Of a DNA stretch of 64,000 bases, positions 7,542 through 15,929 are shown one piece after another. Location of the stretch: assembly GCF_015209505.1 (NCBI RefSeq), contig NZ_JADEYC010000002.1:62001-126000 (forward strand), written 5' to 3'. The notes under the pieces are model-generated. The model saw only the letters and a list, made by a program, of their open reading frames with translations. It was not told where the DNA came from and did no database searches. The translations under genes and the position numbers were made by a program. This DNA comes from Saccharopolyspora montiporae. GTDB lineage: Bacteria; Actinomycetota; Actinomycetes; Mycobacteriales; Pseudonocardiaceae. The first letter of the stretch is position 1. Each line of letters starts with the position of its first letter.

Positions 7542-9098
7542 GTGCCGCGCAGCCTCCACCGCGCAGCGGCCGCGCTGCTGGGTCTGGCCCTGCTGGCCGG
7601 CGCCGGGTGCTCGGCCGGCCCGTCGCAGCGCCCGGCGGTGGCCTACCACGACGCCGAGCAGCAGGTCCCGCCCGCGCCGCAGCCGCCCGGCCCCGCCCCG
7701 GTCCCCCCGCTGGGCGCACCGGGCGGTGAAACGCTGGACTGGTCGGACTGCCGCGAGCAGACGGCGGCGGAACTCGGCGTGCCCGCACCGGCCGAACCGG
7801 TCTCCTGCGCGCAACTGCGCAGCGTGCTCGACCCGCCGGAGGCACCGACCCGCGGGACCGCGCGCAGCGAGGTCATCAAGTTCGGCGAGGGCGTGCCACT
7901 GCTGGTGCTCAGCGATGTCGCCGGAGAACCCGGGACGACCGCCGCCGCCCGGATGGCGCTGCGCCTGCCGCCCGAGGTGCGGGAACGGTTCGCCGTGATC
8001 GGCATCGACCGCCGTGGCACGGGCGCGTCGGACCCCGCCGAGTGCGTGCCCCCCGAGCACCGCGCGACCATCGCGGGTTTCGACCCGCTGAGCACCGACC
8101 GCGCCGAACTGGACGTGCTGCTGGACTCGGTGCGCAGCGCGAGCCAGGAATGCCTGCTGACGCTGGACGAACGGCTGCAGGCCTACGACACGTGGCGCAC
8201 CGCGGCGGATCTGGAGCAGCTGCGCGTCGAGCTGGGTGTGGACAAGCTGCACGCCATCGGGCGGGGCGAGGCCGGGCGGCTGCTGACCACGTACACCGAG
8301 CGGTTCCCGGAGTCGGTGGGCCGGATGGTCGTCGACGGCGCCCCGGATCCCACCCGCGATGCCGCCGGTGAGGCCGAGCTCCGCGCGGAGGCGGCGGAGC
8401 AGACCCTGGACCAGTTCGCCGCCGACTGCGCCGCGCGCCGCTGCCCGCTCGGTCCGGATGCCCGCGCGGCGGTGCTCGACCTGCTGGACTCGGCGCGCAC
8501 CGCTCCCCCCGCCGGACCGGACGGACCGGTGCCGCCGGGGCGGATCGCCCGCGCGCTGCTGCTGGGCCTGGAGGAACCGGCCCGCTGGCCGGAACTGGCG
8601 CAGGGCCTGGCCGATGCGGCCCGTGGCGACGGCAGCTGGGTGGCCACGGCCACAGCCCCGGTCGTCGAGCACACCGGAGCCGACCCGCCCTGGCTGGACG
8701 GGGAACTGATCACCGGCTGCAACGACACGACGATGCGGGTCCCACCGGAGCGCAGCGCCGATCTCGCCGCGGAGTGGTCGGCCCGGTTCCCGGTGTTCGG
8801 CGCGCTGTCCGCGCAGCAGCTGGTGTGGTGCGGGTTGTGGCCCGCTCCGCAGCAGCCGCTGCCCACGCCGAAGCAGGCGGGTCTACCACCGATCCCGGTG
8901 ATCGCCACCGAGCACGACGTGCGCAGCAACGAGCTGGGCACCGAGCACTTGGCCGACCAGCTGGAATCCGGTGTGCCGGTGCGCTGGCAGGGTTCCGGGC
9001 ACGGGGCTGTGGGCCGCTCCGAGTGCATCACCGACGCGGTGTCCCGGTTCCTGCTGGACGGCACCGTGCCCACCGAGGGCATGGTCTGCCCGGGGTGA
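7542..9098 (+). CDS. Lipoprotein alpha/beta hydrolase-like protein with no Ser nucleophile
   Basis: A 518-residue exported protein: signal peptide with lipobox LLAGAGC (Cys at about residue 23), proline-rich linker, alpha/beta-hydrolase core with the oxyanion stretch GIDRRGTGASDP near 155, and a TAP-like C-terminal domain ending SGHGAVGRSECITDAVSRF. Family members (tripeptidyl aminopeptidases, M. tuberculosis Rv2672) have a GxSxG nucleophile elbow; here the aligned elbow is G240-R-G-E-A244, so the serine is absent. The C-terminal His is kept. Probably an inactive binding or lipoprotein variant, or a different mechanism. Synteny with Rv2672 supports orthology. Confidence 0.82.
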   Translation: MPRSLHRAAAALLGLALLAGAGCSAGPSQRPAVAYHDAEQQVPPAPQPPGPAPVPPLGAPGGETLDWSDCREQTAAELGVPAPAEPVSCAQLRSVLDPPEAPTRGTARSEVIKFGEGVPLLVLSDVAGEPGTTAAARMALRLPPEVRERFAVIGIDRRGTGASDPAECVPPEHRATIAGFDPLSTDRAELDVLLDSVRSASQECLLTLDERLQAYDTWRTAADLEQLRVELGVDKLHAIGRGEAGRLLTTYTERFPESVGRMVVDGAPDPTRDAAGEAELRAEAAEQTLDQFAADCAARRCPLGPDARAAVLDLLDSARTAPPAGPDGPVPPGRIARALLLGLEEPARWPELAQGLADAARGDGSWVATATAPVVEHTGADPPWLDGELITGCNDTTMRVPPERSADLAAEWSARFPVFGALSAQQLVWCGLWPAPQQPLPTPKQAGLPPIPVIATEHDVRSNELGTEHLADQLESGVPVRWQGSGHGAVGRSECITDAVSRFLLDGTVPTEGMVCPG

Positions 9099-9120
9099 TC
9101 CCGCAAACACCCCGGGCAGA
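9085..9120. terminator. Terminator hairpin between convergent genes
   Basis: Perfect 13-bp stem TCTGCCCGGGGTG / CACCCCGGGCAGA with a 10-nt loop, containing the stop codon of the hydrolase gene. No T-run follows, as is usual in actinomycetes. It could serve both the hydrolase gene and the Cys-rich peptide gene that ends at 9132. Confidence 0.65.
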
Positions 9121-9131
9121 CCGCCCACCGC

Positions 9132-9251
9132 TCAGCTGCAGGCCGAGCAGCAGCCGCAGGACGGACCGGTGCAGGCCGAGCAGCAGCTGCAACCGCCCTG
9201 CGCGTGCGGGGTGTGCTCCGATTCGATGCCGACCATGATCGCCACTCCCAT
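9132..9251 (-). CDS. 39-residue Cys-rich peptide with two CxCCxxC motifs
   Basis: Not labelled by any known family I recognise. The short minus-strand frame begins ATG-GGA-GTG with a GAGAG sequence 6 nt upstream and encodes 39 residues. The last 19 hold eight cysteines in two repeats, CSCCSAC and CGCCSAC, joined by TGPS; the first 20 residues include two His (H13, H16) and acidic residues and no signal peptide. It lies 104 nt downstream of the DUF4389 gene on the same strand. Alternatives: a metal-binding (metallothionein-like) peptide, a RiPP-like precursor core, or a spurious frame; no RiPP enzymes are nearby. The internal duplication and Shine-Dalgarno support a real gene. Confidence 0.55.
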   Translation of the reverse strand: MGVAIMVGIESEHTPHAQGGCSCCSACTGPSCGCCSACS

Positions 9252-9355
9252 GCGTTCTCTCGAATACCGGCGGCTGCGATGGTGCGCCGGTCCGCGGCGG
9301 CTCGACACCGCCGCACGAGGGAAGCCCGCCGCGCGGGGGAAACCCCTGCTGCGGC

Positions 9356-10204
9356 TCACTGCCCGGGCACGACCGGCAGTTCGGCGTAGTCGTACTGGTA
9401 CTGGGAGTGCTCCGGCGGCATCGGCGGGTACGTCGCCTGCACCGTCGCGTTGCCCGCGTACGCGAGCACGCCGAGCACGATGTAGATGATCACCATGGCC
9501 CGGCCGCCCTTGCCGAGCACGAGCGGCCAGGTGCGCTCGGCGCGCGGACCCGGGTCGGACACCACCGGGGCGTCGCCGAACAGCCGCCGCGGGTACGCGC
9601 CGGTCAACAGGTTGCTGTAGGCGTTGACGCGCAGGTTGAACCGCAGCACGGCGGCGTTGGCGTCGAACACCGGGCGCGGGGTACGGCCGGTGATGAGCAC
9701 GGTCAGCCACACGAAGAAGCCGAGGGTCGCCCAGCCGTAGGACACGAACATCGACAGCAGGGCCGCGGGAATGATGAGCACGACACGGAACAGCACGGTC
9801 CAGCGGCTCATGCTGCTCGGCCGGATGTCCACCCGCACCGGGTAGTTCTCGTCGTCGACGACGAACGGCGGATAGGTGTCCACCAGCAGCATCGACGAGG
9901 CGGTGACCCGGATCTGGTAGGCGACGAGCAAGGACAGGAAGTCCGCGGCCCACTTCGGCAACCGGCCCAGGGCCAGCGCAGCGAACCAGCCGATGATCAC
10001 CACGACGAAACCCGCGATGAACAGGAAGAACAGCACCACCTGGTGCGGAACGAGCAGCAGCAACCGCAACAGGACGGTCCAGCGCCGCTGGCGCTCGGGC
10101 GGGTGGACGTCCACCTCTTGGCGATACATGCCGGGTTTCGGCTGCTCGGGCTCGTGCTGCGGTGCTCCGCCGTACGGGTCGCCGGGCTCGGGTTGCTGAC
10201 TCAT
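9356..10204 (-). CDS. DUF4389 membrane protein
   Basis: A 282-residue protein: a polar Pro/Glu-rich N-terminal 40 residues, then membrane helices around LLLLVPHQVVLFFLFIAGFVVVI, LFRVVLIIPAALLSMFVS and FVWLTVLITG, and a last helix MVIIYIVLGVLAYAG, with repeated W-x-V-L-x-R signatures (RRWTVLLRLLL, SRWTVLFRVVL) that mark DUF4389. Function unknown. The ATG at 10204 is chosen over upstream codons because GGAGGG lies 5 nt before it and the upstream residues look non-coding. Confidence 0.85.
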   Translation of the reverse strand: MSQQPEPGDPYGGAPQHEPEQPKPGMYRQEVDVHPPERQRRWTVLLRLLLLVPHQVVLFFLFIAGFVVVIIGWFAALALGRLPKWAADFLSLLVAYQIRVTASSMLLVDTYPPFVVDDENYPVRVDIRPSSMSRWTVLFRVVLIIPAALLSMFVSYGWATLGFFVWLTVLITGRTPRPVFDANAAVLRFNLRVNAYSNLLTGAYPRRLFGDAPVVSDPGPRAERTWPLVLGKGGRAMVIIYIVLGVLAYAGNATVQATYPPMPPEHSQYQYDYAELPVVPGQ

Positions 10205-10516
10205 GTTGCCCTCCGGATTCTCCATCGCGACGGAGTATGCCAACCGAAAAGATCCGAATGGAGCGGTTTCGAAGCTAACACCGGGCCGGAGTGGCAGCAC
10301 TCACCAGAACGGGCCGAGTGCGGATTCACAACGCGATCCGGTGACACCAACACCGGCGAGTCGAATGGACACCCGCGGTGACCAGGAGCTCCGGAAGCAG
10401 TCCGCGTACCGGGTGCGGGTCGCGGCCGACGCGGAAGCGGGAAGACCCGGAGCCGGAACCACCACTCGCCCGCCTTTCGTTGAATTAGCCCATCTCCCAA
10501 TACTTCTCAGCACCGT
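10205..10516. other. Gene-free stretch between DUF4389 and polymerase genes
   Basis: About 310 nt without a supportable gene. The part next to 10204 is the leader and presumable promoter region of the DUF4389 gene (CATACT on the minus strand near 10238 is a possible -10). The rest is somewhat lower in GC than its surroundings and shows no stable hairpin or repeat that I could find. Confidence 0.5.
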
Positions 10517-11524
10517 TCATCCCGATCCGCGCGAACGCCGCGGTTCACCGGGCATCTTCGGGTAATCCGGCGGGTAGGGCAGCTCGCCGAGCCCGCGATC
10601 GCGCTCGTCGCGGGCGAACCAGTCCAGCGCGATCTCCAGGACGCCCGCGTGCTCGTCCAGCTGCTCGTGCGCGTCGCCGTGCTCGGCGAGCCAGTCCGGC
10701 GCGGTGCGCAGGTCGAAGTCATCCGGCACAACCTCGTCGAGCTGTGCCCAGGCCAGCGGGGTGGATACCGTCGCCCGCGCGGTGCCGCGGATCGACCAGG
10801 CCGAGGCGATGGTGCGGTCCCGCGCGGCCTGGTTGAAGTCCAGGAACACCCGGCTGCCACGGTCGGCCTTCCACCAGTCCACAGTGGCCAGATCCGGCAC
10901 GCGCCGCTGCACCTCGCGGGCCAGCGCGATCACCGCCCGGCGCACCAGGATGAAGTCCCAGCGCGGAAGAATCCGCACCAGCACGTGGATTCCGCGCCCG
11001 CCGGAGGTCTTCGGGAAACCGACCAGCCCCGCTTCGGCGAGCACCTCGCGCAGCACCCCGGCCACGCGCACCGCATCCGCGTAATCCGTACCGGGCTGCG
11101 GATCCAAGTCGATGCGCAGCTCGTCGGGATGGTCCACATCGGCCGAGCGCACCGGCCACGGGTGGAAGTCCAGCGTGCCCAAACCCGCCGCCCACACCAG
11201 CACCGCGGGTTCGGTGGGCAGCACCTGGTGCGCCGTCCGCCCGGACGGGAAACTGATCTGCACGCCCTGCACCCAGTCCGGCGCACCGCGCGGAATCCGC
11301 TTGGCGTAGAAGGGTTCGCCGGTGATCCCGCCCGGATACCGCTTCAGCGTCGTGGGCCGGTCGCCGATCGCGCGCAGCAGCGGCCCGGCCACCGCCAGGT
11401 AGTACTCGGCCACGTCGCGCTTGGTGAACCCGCGCTCCGGGAAGTACACCTTGTCCGGGTTCGACAGCGGCACCCGCCGCTGCCCCTCCGGCCCGTCGAC
11501 GTCGAATTCCTGCGCGCTGTGCAC
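10517..11524 (-). CDS. NHEJ-type primase-polymerase (LigD polymerase domain)
   Basis: A 335-residue stand-alone polymerase of the LigD PolDom/Prim-Pol family: N-terminal LSNPDKVYFPERG, catalytic Asp pair in RIDLDPQPG near residue 140, SGGRGIHVLVRI near 172, and the third metal ligand region FLDFNQ near 228. Such proteins fill gaps and add nucleotides in end joining; the mycobacterial PolD1/Prim-PolC works with LigC in short-gap repair. No Ku or LigD nuclease/ligase domain is attached. A ligC gene lies 5 kb away. GTG start; the repeat array at 11545-11649 lies directly upstream of it. Confidence 0.9.
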   Translation of the reverse strand: MHSAQEFDVDGPEGQRRVPLSNPDKVYFPERGFTKRDVAEYYLAVAGPLLRAIGDRPTTLKRYPGGITGEPFYAKRIPRGAPDWVQGVQISFPSGRTAHQVLPTEPAVLVWAAGLGTLDFHPWPVRSADVDHPDELRIDLDPQPGTDYADAVRVAGVLREVLAEAGLVGFPKTSGGRGIHVLVRILPRWDFILVRRAVIALAREVQRRVPDLATVDWWKADRGSRVFLDFNQAARDRTIASAWSIRGTARATVSTPLAWAQLDEVVPDDFDLRTAPDWLAEHGDAHEQLDEHAGVLEIALDWFARDERDRGLGELPYPPDYPKMPGEPRRSRGSG

Positions 11525-11544
11525 GACCGGAGGTTAGGTCCGCG

Positions 11545-11649
11545 AGCTGTCCGGCGAAACCTGGCTGTCCGGCGAAACCCGGCTGTTCGCGAAACCTGGC
11601 TGTCCGCGAAACCTGGCTGTCCGGCGAAACCTGGCCACCGGGCGAACCG
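11545..11649. repeat. Six tandem 17-18 bp direct repeats
   Basis: Units begin at 11545, 11563, 11581, 11598, 11615 and 11633, each a version of GGCTGTCCGGCGAAACCT (four to five near-identical, the last degenerate: GGCCACCGGGCGAACCG). On the minus strand the unit reads AGGTTTCGCCGGACAGCC. The array fills the space between the primase-polymerase start codon (11524, minus) and the small membrane protein gene (11698, plus). Two units have a 1-nt deletion, so the array cannot be coding. It may be a protein-binding array or simply slippage-prone DNA. Confidence 0.8.
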
Positions 11650-11697
11650 GAGCACCGGCGGCGTGATCGGCCCCGGGCTCGGCGTTACCGTGGCCGC

Positions 11698-11988
11698 GTG
11701 GAACGCGGTGACGATCGCCAGGACCTCGCCGAGGACCTGCACGGCCTGGACCCGGACGATCCGGAGGTCCGGGAGTTCGTGGCACACCGCCGCCGGATGC
11801 GCGAACCGCACGCGAAGGCCACCGTCGAGGGGATGCTGCGCGGCGTGGACGACTTCGCGCAGTCGGTGAACCGGGCCGAGGGGCGGCGCAGAGCGTTCGC
11901 GGTCGCGGTGGTGGTGCTCATGCTGTTCGGTGTGGCGCTGACGGTCTGGAACGCCGTCGGCTTCATGCTCGGCACGTTCCTCGGCTGA
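11698..11988 (+). CDS. Small single-pass membrane protein
   Basis: A 96-residue protein with a charged N-terminal 70 residues (DDPEVREFVAHRRRMREPHAKATVEGML) and one C-terminal membrane helix (AFAVAVVVLMLFGVALTVWNAVGFML). I do not recognise a named family. TACCGT ends 6 nt before the GTG, a placement that suggests a leaderless mRNA and fixes the start. It sits between the repeat array and msrB. Confidence 0.75.
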   Translation: MERGDDRQDLAEDLHGLDPDDPEVREFVAHRRRMREPHAKATVEGMLRGVDDFAQSVNRAEGRRRAFAVAVVVLMLFGVALTVWNAVGFMLGTFLG

Positions 11989-12039
11989 CCGGCGCGTACC
12001 ACCCGTGCGGGTGGTATCCGGGCCCATTAGCGTGGAGGC

Positions 12040-12453
12040 ATGGATCCGAGCACGCCGAAGGTCAGCAAATCCGAGCAGGAGTGGCGCGAGCAGCTCAAAC
12101 CGGAAGAGTTCGCCGTGCTGCGCGAGGCCGCGACCGAGCGCCCGTACACCGGCGAGTACGTCGACACCGACGCGATCGGCGTCTACGAGTGCCGCGGCTG
12201 CGGCGCCGAGCTGTTCCGCAGCGAGACCAAGTTCGAGTCGCACTGCGGCTGGCCGTCGTTCTACGACCCGGCCGACACCGACGCGGTCGTCCTGCGCGAG
12301 GACACCTCGCTGGGCATGCGCCGGGTCGAGGTGCTGTGCGCGTCGTGCCACGGGCACCTGGGGCACGTGTTCGAGGGCGAGGGCTACGGCACCCCCACCG
12401 ACCAGCGCTACTGCATCAACTCGGTGGCGATGCGGCTGGTCCCGGCGCAGTGA
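12040..12453 (+). CDS. msrB: Peptide-methionine (R)-S-oxide reductase MsrB
   Basis: A 137-residue MsrB with both zinc-binding CxxC pairs (YECRGC near residue 52 and CASCHGH near 103), CGWPSFYDP, and the catalytic cysteine in RYCINSVAM near residue 127. It reduces the R epimer of methionine sulfoxide in proteins using thioredoxin. A GGAGG sequence directly precedes the ATG and TAGCGT lies 6 nt upstream. The position corresponds to msrB (Rv2674) in M. tuberculosis. It converges with hemQ. Confidence 0.95.
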   Translation: MDPSTPKVSKSEQEWREQLKPEEFAVLREAATERPYTGEYVDTDAIGVYECRGCGAELFRSETKFESHCGWPSFYDPADTDAVVLREDTSLGMRRVEVLCASCHGHLGHVFEGEGYGTPTDQRYCINSVAMRLVPAQ

Positions 12454-12460
12454 GCGCGGT

Positions 12461-12493
12461 CCGCGGATCCCGGTCGAGACCCGGGATCCGCGG
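12461..12493. terminator. Bidirectional terminator between msrB and hemQ
   Basis: Perfect 13-bp stem CCGCGGATCCCGG / CCGGGATCCGCGG with a 7-nt loop, just after the msrB stop and before the hemQ stop. Two convergent genes share it. Confidence 0.75.
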
Positions 12494-12499
12494 CGCCGC

Positions 12500-13195
12500 T
12501 CAGGGCAGGCGCGCGACCAGTTCGGCCACCTCGACGCGCTGGCCGGTGTAGAACGGGGTCTCCTCGCGCACGTGCAGCCGCGCCTCGGTGTAGCGCATCC
12601 GCCACATCAGATCGACGATCCGGTCCAGCTGGTCGGCCTCGAACGCCAGGACCCACTCGTAGTCGCCCAGACCGAACGCCGGGACGGTGTTGGCCCGCAC
12701 GTCCGGGTAGTCGCGGGCCTCCTTGCCGTGGTCGGCGAGCATCTGCCTGCGCTCCTCGTCCGGCAGCAGGTACCACTCGTAGGAGCGCACGAACGGGTAG
12801 ACGCAGACGAACGCCTTGGGCTCCTCACCGGCCATGAAGGCGGGCACGTGGCTCTTGTTGAACTCCGCGGGCCGGTGCAGCGCCGCGTTGCTCCACACCG
12901 GTTCGGACGCCTGGCCCAGCGGGGTCGCCCGGCGGAACCCGGTGTAGGCGGCCTGCACGTCCTCGATGCGCTCGGCGTGCCACCAGATCATGAAGTCCGC
13001 GTCGGCGCGCAGGCCGGACACGTCGTAGACACCGCGCACCACGACGCCCGACTCGGCCAGCGAGTCCAGGTACTCCTGGGTCTGCTGCGCCGCCTTCTCC
13101 CGGTCCTCGGGCAGAGCGCCCTGTTCGAAGCGGAACACCGACCACATGGTGTAGCGGAGGGTGTTGTTGATCTCTTCGTAGTTCAGCCGCGCCAT
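12500..13195 (-). CDS. hemQ: Coproheme decarboxylase HemQ
   Basis: A 231-residue chlorite-dismutase-fold protein: [17 protein letters not shown] at the start, [14 protein letters not shown] near 70, [13 protein letters not shown] near 138 with the Tyr that is catalytic in this family, and [33 protein letters not shown] near 155-190. HemQ makes haem b from coproheme, the last step of the coproporphyrin-dependent pathway of Gram-positive bacteria. It is the last gene of hemE-hemY-hemQ on the minus strand, 26 nt after hemY. The frame is open upstream, but homology starts at MARLNYEE. Confidence 0.94.
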   Translation of the reverse strand: MARLNYEEINNTLRYTMWSVFRFEQGALPEDREKAAQQTQEYLDSLAESGVVVRGVYDVSGLRADADFMIWWHAERIEDVQAAYTGFRRATPLGQASEPVWSNAALHRPAEFNKSHVPAFMAGEEPKAFVCVYPFVRSYEWYLLPDEERRQMLADHGKEARDYPDVRANTVPAFGLGDYEWVLAFEADQLDRIVDLMWRMRYTEARLHVREETPFYTGQRVEVAELVARLP

Positions 13196-13221
13196 GGCCC
13201 CATGGTCGCACCTCGGGCAGG

Positions 13222-14637
13222 TCAGCCGGGCAGGAGGTCCCGGGCCACGGACTCGGCGGCCGCGGTCGCCGTCGCCACGCACGCCGGCACCCCGACCCCG
13301 TGCAGCGCCGCCCCGGCCAGCCCGAGACCGGGCACGGCGGCGACCTCGCGCTCGGCCTCGGCGACCAGGTCCAGGTGGCCCGCGCCGTACTGCGGGAGCC
13401 CACCGCCCCAGCGCACCACGGCCGCATCCACCGGATCCGCGTGCACGCCGGTGAGTTCGGCCAGGTCGGCGCACACCCGCTCCAGCAGGTCGTCATCGTC
13501 CAACCTCAGGTCAGCGGCTTCACCGAACCGGCCGACCGAACCGCGCACGAGTTGCTCGCCGTTCTCCCCGCGCAGGTGCGGCCACTTGGTGCCGGACAGC
13601 GTGAAGGCCTTGGCGGTGAACGGCGTCGAGTCGTCGTGCCGCTCCCCGCGGGCGATCAACGTTCCGGAGACCTCCGGCAACCCGACGTCGGCGGGCAGCG
13701 CCAGGGCCACCACCGCCATCGAGGCCAGCTCCACACCGCCGAGCAGCTCGGCGGCACCTTCGGCCGGGCCGCTGAGCAGCCGCGCGGCAGCGGGGGCCGG
13801 CACGGCCAGCAGCACGCCGTCCACGTCGAGCTGCTCGGGTTCGGGCGCGGCGCCGAACGACAACCGCCACCCCTCGCCGGTGCGCTGCAGCGCGCGCACC
13901 GGCGCACCGACCCGCAAGTCCGCATCGGCGGCCAGCAGCAACCGGTCCAGCAACTGCCGATACCCCCCGCGGAACGCGCCGAACACCGGAGGGCGGGCCG
14001 CGGGATCCGGAGCCGGTTCGGGCAGCGCGCGCCGCACCGCCTCGGTGACCGAGGACGCGCCGGCGTCCAGTTCGGCAGCCAGCGCAGGGATCGTCGCGCG
14101 CAGCCCGAGCGAGTCCGCGCTGCCCGCGTAGACCCCGCCCAGCAGCGGTTCCACCAGCCGGTCGACGACCTCGGCGCCGAGGCGCTCGCGCAGCAGCTCG
14201 CCGACCGCGACGTCGGCCCCGTCCAGGTCCAGCGGCGGCAGATCGGCTTCCGCGCGCACCGCCTGCGCGCCGCGCTCGGAGAGCACGCCGTCCACCTCGG
14301 CGGCCGAGGCGGGCACGCCCATGACGGTCCGCGCGGGGATCCGCCCGCTGCTCCCGCCGGCCCGGATCCGCGAGGACGCGCCGCTCGGGTGCACGATCTG
14401 GTCGCCGATACCGAGTTCGGCCGCCAGGTCCGGCACTTCGGGCCTGCGCGCGAGGAACGCTTCGGCGCCCACGTCGAAGCGGGTCCCGGCCAAGTCGATG
14501 GTGCGCAGCTTGCCGCCGAGCAGCTTGTGCTGCTCCAACAGGACGATCTCGGCGTCCGGGCCCAGCAGCTGCCGCAACCGGTACGCGGCGGTCAGCCCGG
14601 ACACCCCACCGCCGACGACGGCCACCCGCTTCGGCAT
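13222..14637 (-). CDS. hemY: Coproporphyrinogen III oxidase (HemY/CgoX family)
   Basis: A 471-residue FAD amine-oxidase-fold protein starting [21 protein letters not shown], the dinucleotide-binding motif, with [17 protein letters not shown] near residue 55 and a C-terminal FAD segment [18 protein letters not shown]. In organisms that have HemQ the enzyme acts on coproporphyrinogen III rather than protoporphyrinogen (CgoX). The ATG overlaps the hemE stop (TGATG), so translation is coupled. Ferrochelatase is not in the window. Confidence 0.93.
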   Translation of the reverse strand: MPKRVAVVGGGVSGLTAAYRLRQLLGPDAEIVLLEQHKLLGGKLRTIDLAGTRFDVGAEAFLARRPEVPDLAAELGIGDQIVHPSGASSRIRAGGSSGRIPARTVMGVPASAAEVDGVLSERGAQAVRAEADLPPLDLDGADVAVGELLRERLGAEVVDRLVEPLLGGVYAGSADSLGLRATIPALAAELDAGASSVTEAVRRALPEPAPDPAARPPVFGAFRGGYRQLLDRLLLAADADLRVGAPVRALQRTGEGWRLSFGAAPEPEQLDVDGVLLAVPAPAAARLLSGPAEGAAELLGGVELASMAVVALALPADVGLPEVSGTLIARGERHDDSTPFTAKAFTLSGTKWPHLRGENGEQLVRGSVGRFGEAADLRLDDDDLLERVCADLAELTGVHADPVDAAVVRWGGGLPQYGAGHLDLVAEAEREVAAVPGLGLAGAALHGVGVPACVATATAAAESVARDLLPG

Positions 14638-15722
14638 CACGCCTGCTTGCTGGTCTCGTGCACCAGCTCGACCACCCGGGTGAGCACCTCCGGGTCGGTG
14701 GCGGGCAGCACGCCGTGCCCGAGGTTGAACACGTGCGCACCGGCTGCCCGGCCTTCGCCCAGCACCCGCTGCACCTCGCGCTGCACCACGTCCCACCCGG
14801 CGAACAGCACCGCGGGGTCCAGGTTGCCCTGCACCACCGGCGGCCCCAGGTCCGGTTCGGCGCTCGTCAGCCGCTGCGCGGCCACGTCCAACGGCACCCG
14901 CCAGTCCACGCCGACGACATCGGCGCCCGCGGTGCGCATCGCGCCGAGCAGCTCACCGGCGCCTACCCCGAAGTGGATCCGCGGCACGTCGGAGAGCTCG
15001 GCCAGCCCGGCGAAGATCCGCTGGGTGTGCGGCAGGACGTACTCCCGGTAGTCACGCAGGGACAGCGCACCGGCCCAGGAGTCGAACAACTGCACGGCGT
15101 CCACGCCCGCCGCCAGCTGCACGCGCAGGAAGGTCAGCATCGTGTCCACGAGCCGGTCCATGAGCGCGTGCCAGCTCTGCGGATCGGAGTACATCAGGGC
15201 CTTGGTGTTCTCGTGGTTGCGGCTCGGACCGCCCTCCACCAGGTAGGAGGCCACGGTGAACGGCGCGCCGGCGAATCCGATCACCGGCGTCTGCGGCAGC
15301 TCGCGCAGCAGCAGTCCGATCGCCTCGCCGACCGGGCGCACCTGCTCGGGGTCCAGCGCGGGCAGGTTCGCCACGTCCGCGGCGCTGCGCACCGGGGAGG
15401 AGACGACCGGCCCGGTGCCCGGCACGATGTCCAACCCGATCCCGGCCGCGTACAGCGGCAGGACGATATCGCTGAACAGGATCGCGGCGTCCACGCCGTG
15501 CCTGCGCACCGGCTGCGCGGTGATCTCGCAGACCAGTTCCGGCTCCAGGCACGCCTGCAGCATCGGGGTGCCTTCCCGCGCCGCGCGGTACTCGGGCAGC
15601 GACCGGCCCGCCTGGCGCATGAACCACACCGGGGTGTGCTGCGGCACGCCGCCCCGGGCAGCGACCAGCAGGGGAGAATCGACCAGGTCCCGGCGGGCCG
15701 AGACGGGAGCGGAGTTCGTCAT
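14637..15722 (-). CDS. hemE: Uroporphyrinogen decarboxylase
   Basis: A 361-residue enzyme that removes four carboxyls from uroporphyrinogen III to give coproporphyrinogen III. Typical features: [16 protein letters not shown] near residue 30, [16 protein letters not shown] near 80, [11 protein letters not shown] near 210, [13 protein letters not shown] near 295, and [13 protein letters not shown] near the end. First gene of the hem operon. ATG at 15722 fits the usual family N-terminus; an upstream in-frame ATG at 15812 would add 30 Pro/Ser-rich residues. Confidence 0.95.
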   Translation of the reverse strand: MTNSAPVSARRDLVDSPLLVAARGGVPQHTPVWFMRQAGRSLPEYRAAREGTPMLQACLEPELVCEITAQPVRRHGVDAAILFSDIVLPLYAAGIGLDIVPGTGPVVSSPVRSAADVANLPALDPEQVRPVGEAIGLLLRELPQTPVIGFAGAPFTVASYLVEGGPSRNHENTKALMYSDPQSWHALMDRLVDTMLTFLRVQLAAGVDAVQLFDSWAGALSLRDYREYVLPHTQRIFAGLAELSDVPRIHFGVGAGELLGAMRTAGADVVGVDWRVPLDVAAQRLTSAEPDLGPPVVQGNLDPAVLFAGWDVVQREVQRVLGEGRAAGAHVFNLGHGVLPATDPEVLTRVVELVHETSKQA

Positions 15723-15894
15723 CGAGGTCGGTGTCCGTACGTCGTTGGGACTGGGTGCACCCGGTGCGCACGGGACCGATGTCCGGCTGCTGACCGGGTT
15801 CGCTGCCGCCATCCTCGCACGCTGGTCGGGGACCCCCGCCAGCCGCCGGGGAGCGCGTCCGGCGCGCCTCCGCGACCGCCCGAATCCCGCCGCC

Positions 15895-15900
15895 TACAGT
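15895..15900 (+). promoter_or_regulatory. -10 box TACAGT upstream of DUF3000
   Basis: TACAGT ends 8 nt before a GTG at 15909 that opens a 6-codon frame. This spacing predicts a transcript starting at or next to that GTG. No clear -35 is seen. Confidence 0.5.
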
Positions 15901-15908
15901 CTTCCCAC

Positions 15909-15929
15909 GTGACGGAGACTGCCACGTGA
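15909..15929 (+). CDS. Possible leaderless 6-codon leader ORF (MTETAT)
   Basis: GTG-ACG-GAG-ACT-GCC-ACG-TGA. The first 12 nt are repeated 17 nt downstream as the start of the DUF3000 gene (GTGACGGAGACA), so the region is a short direct duplication. The TGA overlaps the DUF3000 GTG by two bases, the arrangement of translational coupling. Likely too short to have a product role; if translated it would feed ribosomes to the next start. Confidence 0.35.
   Translation: MTETAT

Noticed and set aside
10205..10516. A small gene next to the DUF4389 gene
   Set aside because: Open frames there lack ribosome binding sites and composition of genes.
11545..11649. CRISPR array
   Set aside because: Units are tandem without spacers; no cas genes.
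12005..14131. 708-residue plus-strand frame over msrB, hemQ and hemY
   Set aside because: Shadow frame; it crosses three recognised genes on both strands.
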